From positions 1 through 6,035 of the forward strand of contig JACCYI010000156.1 of the NCBI GenBank assembly GCA_013696535.1: a stretch of 6,035 nucleotides of DNA, given 5' to 3'. Below the pieces are notes generated by a model. It saw nothing but the letters and a program-made list of their open reading frames with translations. It made no database searches and was not told where the DNA came from. The position numbers were made by a program, and so were the translations under genes. The stretch is from Solirubrobacterales bacterium (GTDB lineage: Bacteria; Actinomycetota; Thermoleophilia; Solirubrobacterales; Solirubrobacteraceae). Of this stretch, positions 1 to 5,609 are shown piece after piece (position 1 is the stretch's first letter; each line of letters starts with the position of its first letter).

Positions 1-278
1 CTAGCTCGAAGGAACGCGGTGCCCCAAATCGGCCCCGACGTCCCGCCAATACGGCTCGACAGCACCATCGCCGTCTTCTTGAGCAGTCCCGACACATCGT
101 CGTACTCCATCGCGTCCCAGTCCTCGATCAGCTTGCCGAAACCGCGCGCGAGGGAGTAGCCGAAGTCGCCGTCGCCGACCACCGCGTCGAGGTCTGAGAA
201 GTACTTCTCGTTCTCCAACACCGTGTCAGCGATGGTGCGTACCAACTGGGTGGCGTCGCGCAGGGCGGCGTCGCTCAT
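1..278 (-). CDS. dhaL: Dihydroxyacetone kinase subunit DhaL (ATP-binding, partial: C-terminus outside window)
   Basis: The first 92 residues of a DhaL-domain protein are present and the rest lies beyond the left edge. In the family, DhaL carries the nucleotide and Mg2+ and phosphorylates the short ketose held by DhaK, in the cytoplasm. I see the signature LDAVVGDGDFG at residues 30-40. Its Asp31, Asp36 and Asp38 match the Mg-binding acidic triad, and GGTSGPIWG at 78-86 matches the nucleotide-binding glycine-rich turn. The residue after the last Asp is Phe, where characterised DhaL proteins usually have His. The ATG shares ATGA with the stop of the upstream phosphatase gene and has a strong AGGAGG 4 nt before it. 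A DhaK partner would be expected further left but is not in view. The domain call is firm. The substrate (dihydroxyacetone, erythrulose or another ketose) is open. Confidence 0.87.
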   Translation of the reverse strand, partial: MSDAALRDATQLVRTIADTVLENEKYFSDLDAVVGDGDFGYSLARGFGKLIEDWDAMEYDDVSGLLKKTAMVLSSRIGGTSGPIWGTAFLRA

Positions 279-1063
279 GTGACCTCCTGAGGGGCAGGGA
301 CCTGCAGGCACGCCCGCAGGTCGTTCAACGTGATCTGTTCACCGGGCTGCACCGGAGTGCGGTTGGCGAGGACCTGTGCGGGCTCACCCGGGTTCCCGAG
401 GCTCGAGACCACGAGGACGGCCTCGGAGAAGTCCTCCTCCTGCGTGTAGCTCGAGACGGTGACCAAGCAGCGCAGCCCTGCGCCGACCGCCGCGAGCAGG
501 CCGTTGCGCGAGTCCTCGACGACGATGGTTTCGGCCGGGTCCGCACCCGTGCGTCCGAGCGCCAGTGCATAGATCGCGGGGTCCGGCTTTTTCGCCTGCA
601 CCATGTCGCCGGCCAGCACGCTGAAGTGCGCGGCCTTCTCCTTCCCGACCACGTGCTCGAGCACGGCACGGACCGACTCCTCCGCCGAGGTGGAGGCGAC
701 CGCCAGGGTCCAGCCCGCCGCGAGCGCCTCGTCGACGATGCGCGCGATGCCCGGACGACCCGGCATCTCGCCCGCCTGCACCCGGGCCGTGTAGGCCGCC
801 GTCTTCATGCGATGCCACCTGGCGAGGAGCTCGCGCTGGCCCTCGGGGTCGCTCGGGAAGCCATGCTCGCGCACGAAGTCCTCCGTCAGCAACGACGCCA
901 TTCGCTCCTTGCCGCCGCCGATCAGCAGCTTCTCGGCGTAGTCGGCCTCCGACCAGCGAACGGGCAACCCCTCCTGCTCGAAGGTCTCGTTGAATGCGGG
1001 AAGATGCCCGTAGCGCTCCGTGTCCGCGAGCACCCCGTCGCAGTCGAAGAACAGCGCCGGCAT
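275..1063 (-). CDS. HAD-superfamily sugar phosphatase, CbbY-like
   Basis: This 262-residue cytoplasmic hydrolase has all four HAD motifs: FFDCDGVLADTE at 5-16 (nucleophile Asp7, acid/base Asp9), Ser124/Thr125 in AVASTS, Lys159 in KKPDP, and Glu183/Asp184 in VVEDSRNG. An alpha-helical cap lies between motifs I and II, as in the beta-phosphoglucomutase/CbbY group. The ADTERxGH stretch after motif I and the SSYTQEEDF stretch at 204-212 resemble CbbY-type proteins, which in photosynthetic organisms dephosphorylate xylulose-1,5-bisphosphate. I infer a sugar-phosphate substrate; a mutase is less likely. The start is the ATG whose A is the last base of the aldolase stop (TGATG). Longer in-frame reading to 1261 is antisense-like, Arg-rich sequence inside the aldolase gene and is not used. 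The gene sits between the aldolase and dhaL in one operon. Confidence 0.85.
   Translation of the reverse strand: MPALFFDCDGVLADTERYGHLPAFNETFEQEGLPVRWSEADYAEKLLIGGGKERMASLLTEDFVREHGFPSDPEGQRELLARWHRMKTAAYTARVQAGEMPGRPGIARIVDEALAAGWTLAVASTSAEESVRAVLEHVVGKEKAAHFSVLAGDMVQAKKPDPAIYALALGRTGADPAETIVVEDSRNGLLAAVGAGLRCLVTVSSYTQEEDFSEAVLVVSSLGNPGEPAQVLANRTPVQPGEQITLNDLRACLQVPAPQEVT
283..288 (-). promoter_or_regulatory. Strong Shine-Dalgarno site for dhaL
   Basis: On the minus strand AGGAGG lies 4 nt before the ATG at 278, inside the last codons of the phosphatase gene. It fixes the dhaL start. Together with the ATGA stop/start overlap it suggests translational coupling or reinitiation from the upstream gene. 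Confidence 0.75.
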
Positions 1064-1932
1064 CAGGCCGCCACCGCCGGGCGAGCCTTGCCCGCCGATC
1101 CGAAGATCTGCATGTGCTCGATCGCCATCGCCTTGACGGCCTCGCCGACGTGCTTGAGCAGCGCCGGCGGGTCCTGCTTGGTGGGATTGGCGTCGAGGTA
1201 CTCGCGGTGAGCGTCGACAAAGGCGATCTTCAGGGCGGTCGAGATGTTGACCTTCGCGCAACCCCGCGAGATCAGATCCTGGAACTGCTCGGGCGCGAGG
1301 CCGGTGCCGCCGTGCAGCACCATCGGGATGGCTCGCTGCTCGACCATCTCGGTGACGCGCTCAGGCGTGAGGTTCGGGCTTCCGGCGTAGAGCCCGTGAG
1401 CGGTGCCGATAGCGGGCGCGAACGCGTAGACACCCGTGTCCTCGATGAACTTCAACGACACCTCGACGGGATGGACCTCGCCCGCCTCGTCGGAGCCGAC
1501 GTCGTCCTCGACGCCCTGCACGCTCTCGATCTCCCCCTCCACGTCCGCGCCGTAGCCGCGCGCCTCCTCGACCACCTCAGCCGTCTGGCGCGTGTTCTCC
1601 TCGATGTCGAGGTGCGATCCATCGAAGAGGACCGAGTTCCAGCCGGACTCCAGACAGATCGTGGCCCACTCGCGCTCAGGGCAGTGGTCGAGGTGCAGGG
1701 TGATCGGCACGGGCGCCTCGTCGGCCATCGCGCGGAACATCTGGTACAGCACGTTCGCCCCGAAGGACTTCACGGTCTTGACTGACGTCTGCACGATCAG
1801 CGGCGATTCGAGCTCGGTGGCGGCGTCGATGACGGCTTGCAGGCTGACGCCGTCCACCACGTTGAAGGCGGCGACGCCGTACCGCTCCGCGAAGGCGGGT
1901 TCGAGAATCGCTTTGAGAGACGCGACGGGCAT
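1063..1932 (-). CDS. Class II (zinc) fructose/tagatose-bisphosphate-type aldolase
   Basis: This complete 289-residue Zn-dependent aldolase catalyses reversible aldol cleavage of a ketose bisphosphate (or ketose 1-phosphate) to dihydroxyacetone phosphate plus an aldehyde. Visible landmarks are HLDHC at 80-84 (catalytic Asp82, zinc ligand His83), FDGSHLDIEEN at 103-113, EGEIE at 132-136, AIGTAHG at 174-180 (zinc ligand His179), LHGGTGL at 206-212 (zinc ligand His207) and KVNISTALK at 227-235 (phosphate binding). Length and spacing fit the short GatY/KbaY/Fba group of about 285 residues. Sequence alone does not separate fructose from tagatose or other substrates, so no symbol is given. The start MPVASLK fits the family N-terminus. 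The nearest SD-like AGGAG is 14 nt upstream, rather far, and a small ORF ends 2 nt before the ATG. It is the first clear gene of the aldolase-phosphatase-dhaL operon. Confidence 0.88.
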   Translation of the reverse strand: MPVASLKAILEPAFAERYGVAAFNVVDGVSLQAVIDAATELESPLIVQTSVKTVKSFGANVLYQMFRAMADEAPVPITLHLDHCPEREWATICLESGWNSVLFDGSHLDIEENTRQTAEVVEEARGYGADVEGEIESVQGVEDDVGSDEAGEVHPVEVSLKFIEDTGVYAFAPAIGTAHGLYAGSPNLTPERVTEMVEQRAIPMVLHGGTGLAPEQFQDLISRGCAKVNISTALKIAFVDAHREYLDANPTKQDPPALLKHVGEAVKAMAIEHMQIFGSAGKARPAVAA

Positions 1933-2208
1933 GGCTAGCGAGTCTTCTCCTGGGTTCGGTGCCGGGGGCGAGGTTTCGGAGCCTCGTGCTCGACGAGCAT
2001 CCGCATCAGGTCGGAAATCACATCGCCTCCATCGAGCAGAGGATCACGCGCGCGGAGGGCAGACTGCAGGTGCCGTTGGCTAGGGACCCGATTCTGCTAA
2101 CGACCTACCCACATCGGTCCAGCTCCTTTCGTCGCCTTCGCGCAAAGTCAGAAGCGTGACTCCCTGGCCGGCTGGTGCGATTGTGCTGGCGATGGCCGTC
2201 GCCCCGAT
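1933..2208. other. Intergenic stretch between transporter stop and aldolase start
   Basis: This 276-bp gap lies between two genes read in the same direction (minus). It should hold the aldolase operon's promoter and any transporter terminator. I see only a 5-bp GC stem (2188-2192 with 2199-2203, 6-nt loop) with no T-run, which is too weak to call a terminator. No convincing -35/-10 pair is visible. The only coding-like content is the small ORF at 1935-2021 and its possible upstream extension to 2114. Read-through from the transporter into the aldolase operon cannot be excluded. Confidence 0.5.
1935..2021 (-). CDS. Possible small ORF (28 aa) directly upstream of the aldolase
   Basis: A GTG preceded by GGAGG at 4 nt opens a 28-codon frame reading VISDLMRMLVEHEAPK, then a basic Arg/Pro-rich tail, and ending at TAG only 2 nt before the aldolase ATG. 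About four fifths of its third positions are G or C, as in nearby genes. The frame stays open further upstream for 25 codons to a TAG at 2097-2099. Beyond that TAG, in the same frame, is an ATG at 2114 with AGGAG 8 nt before it. It may therefore be the end of a 59-codon gene broken by one nonsense codon, a short leader coupled to the aldolase, or chance. I recognise no family. Confidence 0.25.
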   Translation of the reverse strand: MISDLMRMLVEHEAPKPRPRHRTQEKTR

Positions 2209-3120
2209 TCAGGCCAGCTCCGCCGTATGCTCGGCACGGCCGTTGCGACCGCCCAGCGCCGCGATCCGGCCCTGCGGAAGCGCTAACAGCACGACCGCCA
2301 GTAGCACCATGGCGCCGCCGGCGAGCTGGACCGCTCCGAGTGATTCACCGAACGCGAGGGCGGCGAGCGCCACCGTCACGGGCGGCTCGAGCGTCGAGAG
2401 GATCGACGCGGCCGACGGACCGACGCGGGCGAGGCCGGCGAAGAAGGCGAGGATGGCCACGACGGTGCTCACGAGCGCTATCGCCAGGAGTGCGACCCAC
2501 CCCGCAGGGGCAAAGCCGAGGCCGGGGCCCCCCGTCATCACGGACACCACCGCGAAGGTCGTTGTGGCCCCCGTGGCCACCAGTGCGGCAAGGGCCAGGG
2601 CCGGGATCCCGCCGACCACGCCGTCGCCGATCAGGATGTAGGCCGTGTAGGTGAGCGCAGCGCCCAGACCCATGGCGGTCGCCAGCGGATCCAGGGCGCC
2701 CGTTCCGGCACCGAGCAGGACGAGCGCGGTCCCGGTGCATGCGATGCCGAGTGCGACAGTGCGGCGACGGCTGCCCTTCTCACGACCGATGGCGATCGCC
2801 GCCACGGTCACCATGGCCGGGTAGGTGTAGAGCAGCAACGCGAGGATCGAGGCGTCCATCCGCTCGAGTGCCAGGAAGAAGAGACCGGCCTGCGCGGCAT
2901 AGCCCACGCCACCCATCAGCAGGCCCGTGACGACGGCGCGACGAGGCAGTCCGCGCAGGGCGCCGGTCGCCGTCGCGATGGCGAGCAGTACGGCAGCCGC
3001 CACCGTGAAGCGGACCAGCAGAAGGTCCCCGACGCCCACGCCGGCCTCGTACGCCAACTTGCCGAAGATCGCCATGGTCCCGAATGCGGCGGCGGAGAGG
3101 AGGCAGAGAGCTGGTCCCAT
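2209..3120 (-). CDS. EamA/DMT-family transporter, 10 transmembrane helices
   Basis: This 303-residue inner-membrane protein is made almost wholly of hydrophobic helices separated by short Arg- or Gly-rich loops, forming two EamA repeats (about 1-137 and 147-282). Each repeat has the expected late helix with a conserved Pro: LLLYTYPAMV near 96-103 and ILSTLEPPV near 240-248, the second with the Glu-Pro pair typical of the family. Members export or import amino acids, purines and other small metabolites; the substrate cannot be predicted here. The ATG at 3120 puts the first helix at once at the N-terminus, as usual. It has no clear Shine-Dalgarno, and a GTG 12 codons upstream (3156) is an alternative. 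The gene is divergent from a LysR regulator with 74 bp between starts, a common pairing in which the regulator controls the exporter. Confidence 0.88.
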   Translation of the reverse strand: MGPALCLLSAAAFGTMAIFGKLAYEAGVGVGDLLLVRFTVAAAVLLAIATATGALRGLPRRAVVTGLLMGGVGYAAQAGLFFLALERMDASILALLLYTYPAMVTVAAIAIGREKGSRRRTVALGIACTGTALVLLGAGTGALDPLATAMGLGAALTYTAYILIGDGVVGGIPALALAALVATGATTTFAVVSVMTGGPGLGFAPAGWVALLAIALVSTVVAILAFFAGLARVGPSAASILSTLEPPVTVALAALAFGESLGAVQLAGGAMVLLAVVLLALPQGRIAALGGRNGRAEHTAELA

Positions 3121-3157
3121 GAGAGTATCTTCGCTGGGGCATCGGTTCAGATCCACT

Positions 3158-3185
3158 TTGTTCCATGGACGTGACCGTGTAGCGT
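3158..3185 (+). promoter_or_regulatory. Candidate lysR promoter giving a leaderless mRNA
   Basis: TTGTTC (3158-3163) and TAGCGT (3180-3185) are spaced by 16 bp and match a -35/-10 pair moderately well. The -10 has the TAnnnT form common in actinobacteria. Transcription would start around 3192-3195, on or just before the GTG at 3195. No Shine-Dalgarno precedes that GTG, which fits a leaderless transcript. This is inference from motif spacing only. Confidence 0.4.
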
Positions 3186-3191
3186 TTCTAC
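3179..3191. promoter_or_regulatory. Dyad with LysR-box spacing in the transporter/lysR gap
   Basis: GTAG and CTAC form perfect 4-bp arms around a 5-bp centre. The T at 3178 and the A at 3190 give the T-N11-A spacing typical of LysR operators. The dyad overlaps the proposed -10 of lysR and ends 3 bp before its start codon, a position suited to autorepression. Short dyads occur by chance, so this is only a candidate. Confidence 0.35.
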
Positions 3192-3194
3192 CGA

Positions 3195-4124
3195 GTGCTC
3201 GATCTGCGCCGCCTCCGCCTCCTTCGTGAACTCGACGCCCGCGGCACCGTTCAGGAGACGGCCCGAGCGCTCGACTACACCCCGAGCGCCATCTCCCAGC
3301 AGCTCGCCGTGCTGGAGCGCGAGGCCGGCATGCCACTGCTCGAGAAGGCCGGCCGGTCGCTCCAACTGACCGACGCCGGCCGCGTCCTCGTCGGCCACGC
3401 GACGTTGCTGCTCGACGGCGTCGAGGCCGCCGAAGCCGAACTCGCGCAGCTCGCCCACGGCACCGCCGCCGGAACCGTGCGGGTCGCCGCCTTCCAGTCG
3501 GCAATGCTGCGAATAGTCGCCCCGGCGCTCGGGACCCTGTCCGCCCGGTTGCCCGAAATCCGCATCGAAGTGACAGAGGCGGAGGTCGAGGCGGCCGTGC
3601 CGGCGCTGCGTCTCCAGCATCTCGACGTCGTGGTGGGTGACGAGTACAGCGGGCTGCCACGGCCACGGCAGAAGGACCTCGTACGCGAGTCGCTCCTGCA
3701 CGAGGCCGTGCGCCTGGTTCTCCCTGTGGATCACGTCCTCGCGAGCTCGCGTCGCGTTCCACTCTCGGCGCTCGCCGACGCGGCCTGGGCTGGAGGTCAG
3801 CTGCGCACGGGTCAGCGCGAGATGCACATCCGGGCGTGCAGGGAGGTCGGTGGCTTTGAGCCTGATATGCGCCACGCGTCCGACGACCTCCTGATCCTCT
3901 TGGAGCTCGTGCGCAGCGGCGGCGCCTGCGCGCTGCTCCCGGACCTCGTGCACGCGGACCGCGACCCGTCCGTGGCCGTGCGGGCCCTCGCGGACGGCCG
4001 GCTGGAACGCGAGGTGTTCCTCCTCACCCGCAGGGCTCGCTCACCGGCCGTCGAGGCGGTCGCGGCGGCGCTGCAGGACGCGGCGCGCCGGGCTTCGATG
4101 GCGCTCAGAGGCGAGGGGGCGTAG
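3195..4124 (+). CDS. LysR-family transcriptional regulator
   Basis: This 309-residue DNA-binding regulator has an N-terminal winged helix-turn-helix at about residues 3-61 (LDLRRLRLLRELDARGTVQ, then ALDYTPSAISQQLAVLE as the recognition region, then PLLEKAGRSLQLTDAG). A linker helix follows, then a periplasmic-binding-protein-like effector domain from about residue 94 (GTVRVAAFQSA) to 300. The N-terminus matches the actinobacterial subgroup starting MLDLRRLRLL, which supports the GTG at 3195 despite the absence of a ribosome site. It is divergent from the EamA transporter, its most likely target. Its last 20 bp overlap the 3' end of the convergent ureohydrolase gene. The inducer is unknown; a substrate or product of the neighbouring ureohydrolase or transporter is a reasonable guess. 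Confidence 0.92.
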   Translation: MLDLRRLRLLRELDARGTVQETARALDYTPSAISQQLAVLEREAGMPLLEKAGRSLQLTDAGRVLVGHATLLLDGVEAAEAELAQLAHGTAAGTVRVAAFQSAMLRIVAPALGTLSARLPEIRIEVTEAEVEAAVPALRLQHLDVVVGDEYSGLPRPRQKDLVRESLLHEAVRLVLPVDHVLASSRRVPLSALADAAWAGGQLRTGQREMHIRACREVGGFEPDMRHASDDLLILLELVRSGGACALLPDLVHADRDPSVAVRALADGRLEREVFLLTRRARSPAVEAVAAALQDAARRASMALRGEGA

Positions 4125-5109
4125 CGGACTCGACGCTAGATCGCACGCGTCGCGCAGCGATACCGGCGAGGCTCTCGAGGGCTATTCGCTCGGCAGCCAG
4201 CGCCGTTATCTGAGCGTGGTCGAACGGCGGGCTGACCTCGACGACGTCGACCGCGCAGAGGTCCAGGCTGGTTGCTGCGTGACGCACCGCCCACAGCAGC
4301 TCGCGCGTCGTCAAGCCACCCGGCTCCGGGGTCCCGGTCCCGGGCGCGAAGGCAGGGTCCAGCACATCGATGTCCACGGTCAGGTAGGTCCGCGGCGCCC
4401 GCTCAGCCACCTGACCTACGGCTTCCCGCATGACCGTCTGCAAGCCACGCTCGATGACGTCGTCCATCGTGTGCCAGCGAAAAGCCTGGCGGCGCATCCA
4501 AGCGAAGTCCTCCGGCCCTGGCCAAGTACCGCGCAAACCGACCTGGACGATGTTGCGACCCAGGAGGAAACCGTCCTCGACAGCCACCCGGAACGGGGTG
4601 CCGTGAGAGACACGAACTCCGTGGAGCTCCGCAGCGGTGTCAGCGTGCGTGTCGAGTTGCAGAACGGAGAACCCGTCCGGACCGAAGCGCTCGGCCAGCA
4701 CCTGGAGCGTTGGCAGCGAGAGGGAGTGGTCGCCGCCCAGCACGAGCGGCATCGCGCCGGCTGACATGACCTCGGCCAAGCGCAAGCGGAGGCGGTCGTG
4801 AGACCGCGACAGATCCCCGGGCACCGCCTCGACGTCGCCGTAGTCGACGACGCTCAGCGTCGCCAGCGGATCGAGTCCAAGCGTCATGTGCGGCCGGCCG
4901 CTGCGTCCGTCATCGTCGGTGGCGCGGATCGCGCGGGGCCCGAACCGAGCCCCGGGCCGGTTCGACGTGCCATCGTCGAACGGCGCGCCGAGCACCGCAA
5001 CGTCGACGCCGTCGAGCCCTGTTGGTTCCAGCACGAGGGGCTGGCCCGCGAACGTGGCGCCCACCCCGGCGTGCCCCGGCTCGTCGCCTCGTGTCAGCCG
5101 CATCCCCAC
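4105..5109 (-). CDS. speB: Agmatinase-family ureohydrolase (arginase superfamily)
   Basis: This is a binuclear Mn enzyme of about 334 residues that hydrolyses a guanidino compound to urea and an amine; for agmatinase the amine is putrescine. All metal ligands are visible: His128 in GGDHS, Asp153/His155/Asp157 in LDTHAD, and Asp246/Asp248 in VDIDVLDPAFAPGTGTPEPGG. SHGTPFR (168-174) and VVEVSPPFDHAQITALAA (289-306) are typical of agmatinases rather than arginases. Guanidinobutyrase, guanidinopropionase or proclavaminate amidinohydrolase remain possible, so the symbol is a best guess. The start is either GTG at 5109 or ATG at 5103, and neither has a good ribosome site. TAGGGT 10 nt before the GTG could be a -10 element. 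The gene is convergent with lysR, overlapping it by 20 bp, with no terminator between them. Confidence 0.85.
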   Translation of the reverse strand: MGMRLTRGDEPGHAGVGATFAGQPLVLEPTGLDGVDVAVLGAPFDDGTSNRPGARFGPRAIRATDDDGRSGRPHMTLGLDPLATLSVVDYGDVEAVPGDLSRSHDRLRLRLAEVMSAGAMPLVLGGDHSLSLPTLQVLAERFGPDGFSVLQLDTHADTAAELHGVRVSHGTPFRVAVEDGFLLGRNIVQVGLRGTWPGPEDFAWMRRQAFRWHTMDDVIERGLQTVMREAVGQVAERAPRTYLTVDIDVLDPAFAPGTGTPEPGGLTTRELLWAVRHAATSLDLCAVDVVEVSPPFDHAQITALAAERIALESLAGIAARRVRSSVESATPPRL

Positions 5110-5128
5110 GCTGTCCGCGACCCTACCT

Positions 5129-5138
5129 GGGGGGGGGG
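5129..5138. repeat. Homopolymer of ten G (ten C on the ureohydrolase strand)
   Basis: An uninterrupted run of ten G on the plus strand lies 20-29 bp upstream of the ureohydrolase GTG. It is outside any coding frame I accept: a TGA upstream in the ureohydrolase frame leaves no start codon before 5109. If TAGGGT (5120-5125, minus) is the -10 box, the run falls in the -35/-10 spacer. It could be slippage-prone or a sequencing and assembly weak point. Confidence 0.9.
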
Positions 5139-5196
5139 ACGCTTGGGTTGGCGGTCACCTTTGCAGCCTCGCTGATGCATCTGGATCGCGAAGCAG

Positions 5197-5216
5197 AAAA
5201 GCCCGCCGGAGCGGGC
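5197..5216 (-). terminator. Rho-independent terminator of the tRNA-Pro gene
   Basis: On the minus strand a perfect 6-bp GC stem (GCCCGC/GCGGGC, 4-nt loop) is followed by TTTT. It begins about 42 nt after the tRNA 3' end on the same strand, and nothing but the ureohydrolase promoter region lies beyond. It also insulates the ureohydrolase from tRNA transcription. Confidence 0.75.
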
Positions 5217-5258
5217 CTTCCCAGAGCGCGTCGGGCCGTGTCGCACTCCCTGACTCAA

Positions 5259-5332
5259 TCGGGGCGCCCGGATTCGAACCGGGGACCTCGCCGACCCGAA
5301 CGGCGCGCGCTACCAGGCTGCGCCACGCCCCG
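5259..5332 (-). tRNA. tRNA-Pro, anticodon CGG
   Basis: The 74-nt minus-strand sequence folds into a perfect cloverleaf. The acceptor is CGGGGCG/CGCCCCG with discriminator A. The D-arm is GCGC/GCGC with loop AGCCTGGTA. The anticodon arm is CGCCG/CGGCG with loop TTCGGGT, giving anticodon CGG (codon CCG). The variable loop is AGGTC and the T-arm CCCGG/CCGGG has loop TTCGAAT. All stems are fully Watson-Crick. The 3' CCA is not encoded (TTG follows), so it must be added by a nucleotidyltransferase, which is common in actinobacteria. A terminator follows on the same strand. Confidence 0.97.
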
Positions 5333-5343
5333 ACGAGCGCACC

Positions 5344-5349
5344 AGTATG
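5344..5349 (-). promoter_or_regulatory. Candidate -10 element for tRNA-Pro
   Basis: CATACT on the minus strand lies 11 nt before the tRNA 5' end, in the 28-bp gap after the small ORF stop, and resembles TATAAT. I see no good -35 at 17-18 bp upstream, where the sequence is the end of the small ORF. ACCAG/CTGGT arms (5341-5345, 5355-5359) enclose it. Confidence 0.35.
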
Positions 5350-5360
5350 CCACGCTGGTC

Positions 5361-5603
5361 CTAACCCGAGATGGCGCGGTGGTAGCGAACGGCCAAGCCG
5401 GTCACCAGCGTCTGGAAGACGGCTTCCAGTGCGAGGCCTTCGCGCTCGGCGTACCGCGCGATCCCGCACGACTCGATGTCCTCGGCCTGAGCCACCACCT
5501 CATCGACCAGTTCGGGGTGACGGTCCTGAAAGTACGCCCCGATCGAGTACAGGTTGGTGTCCATCAGCGACTCGACCAGCGAGTCGCTTCCTTCACCGCC
5601 CAC
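5361..5603 (-). CDS. Hypothetical small protein (80 aa from GTG, or 67 aa from ATG at 5564)
   Basis: I do not recognise a family. From Met14 on, the sequence looks like a compact, mostly helical domain: MDTNLYSIGAYFQDRHPE, then acidic helix VDEVVAQAEDIES, Cys46, and a C-terminal amphipathic helix rich in Ala, Leu and Val. It has no signal peptide or membrane segment. It is in the same frame as the proline-rich ORF upstream, separated by TGA plus two codons, so it could be a separate coupled gene, the C-terminal domain of a protein interrupted by a nonsense codon or sequencing error, or a readthrough product. The GTG at 5603 has only a GGCGG 9 nt upstream as ribosome site. The ATG at 5564 has none but follows a perfect hairpin by 2 nt. 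It ends 28 bp before the tRNA gene. Confidence 0.55.
   Translation of the reverse strand: MGGEGSDSLVESLMDTNLYSIGAYFQDRHPELVDEVVAQAEDIESCGIARYAEREGLALEAVFQTLVTGLAVRYHRAISG
5567..5587. repeat. Perfect 8-bp inverted repeat (hairpin) before the small ORF's ATG
   Basis: Arms GCGACTCG and CGAGTCGC are perfectly complementary around a 5-nt loop. On the minus strand the hairpin ends 2 nt before the ATG at 5564. It has no T-run, so it is not a standard terminator. If translation starts at the GTG at 5603, it lies within codons for SDSLVESL. Confidence 0.7.
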
Positions 5604-5609
5604 GACGAC

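Noticed and set aside
384..1220. 278-codon minus-strand frame over the phosphatase gene
   Set aside because: It is an Arg/Ala/Gly-rich shadow in another frame of high-GC coding sequence, with no motifs.
1064..1261. N-terminal extension of the HAD phosphatase by 66 codons
   Set aside because: The added residues are Arg/Gly/Asp-rich and lie out of frame inside the aldolase gene, whose motifs are intact. The HAD motif I begins five residues after the internal ATG at 1063, as expected for the family.
994..1785. 263-codon plus-strand frame antisense to the aldolase
   Set aside because: It is the antisense shadow of a gene with all catalytic residues, and its composition (Arg, Val, Asp, Leu) is typical of such shadows.
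2164..2217. CTGGCC ... GGCCAG arms after the transporter as a terminator
   Set aside because: The loop would be over 40 nt and no T-run follows on the minus strand.
3121..3762. Extension of the EamA transporter by more than 200 residues at its N-terminus
   Set aside because: The extension is Arg/Pro-rich, soluble and antisense to lysR. EamA proteins begin with their first membrane helix, which starts at the ATG at 3120.
3147..3953. 268-codon minus-strand frame antisense to lysR
   Set aside because: It has no recognisable motif, while the plus strand encodes a complete LysR protein.
5259..5332. tRNA-Pro as an integration site for a mobile element
   Set aside because: No second copy of the tRNA 3' end, no integrase and no change in composition is visible on either side in this window.
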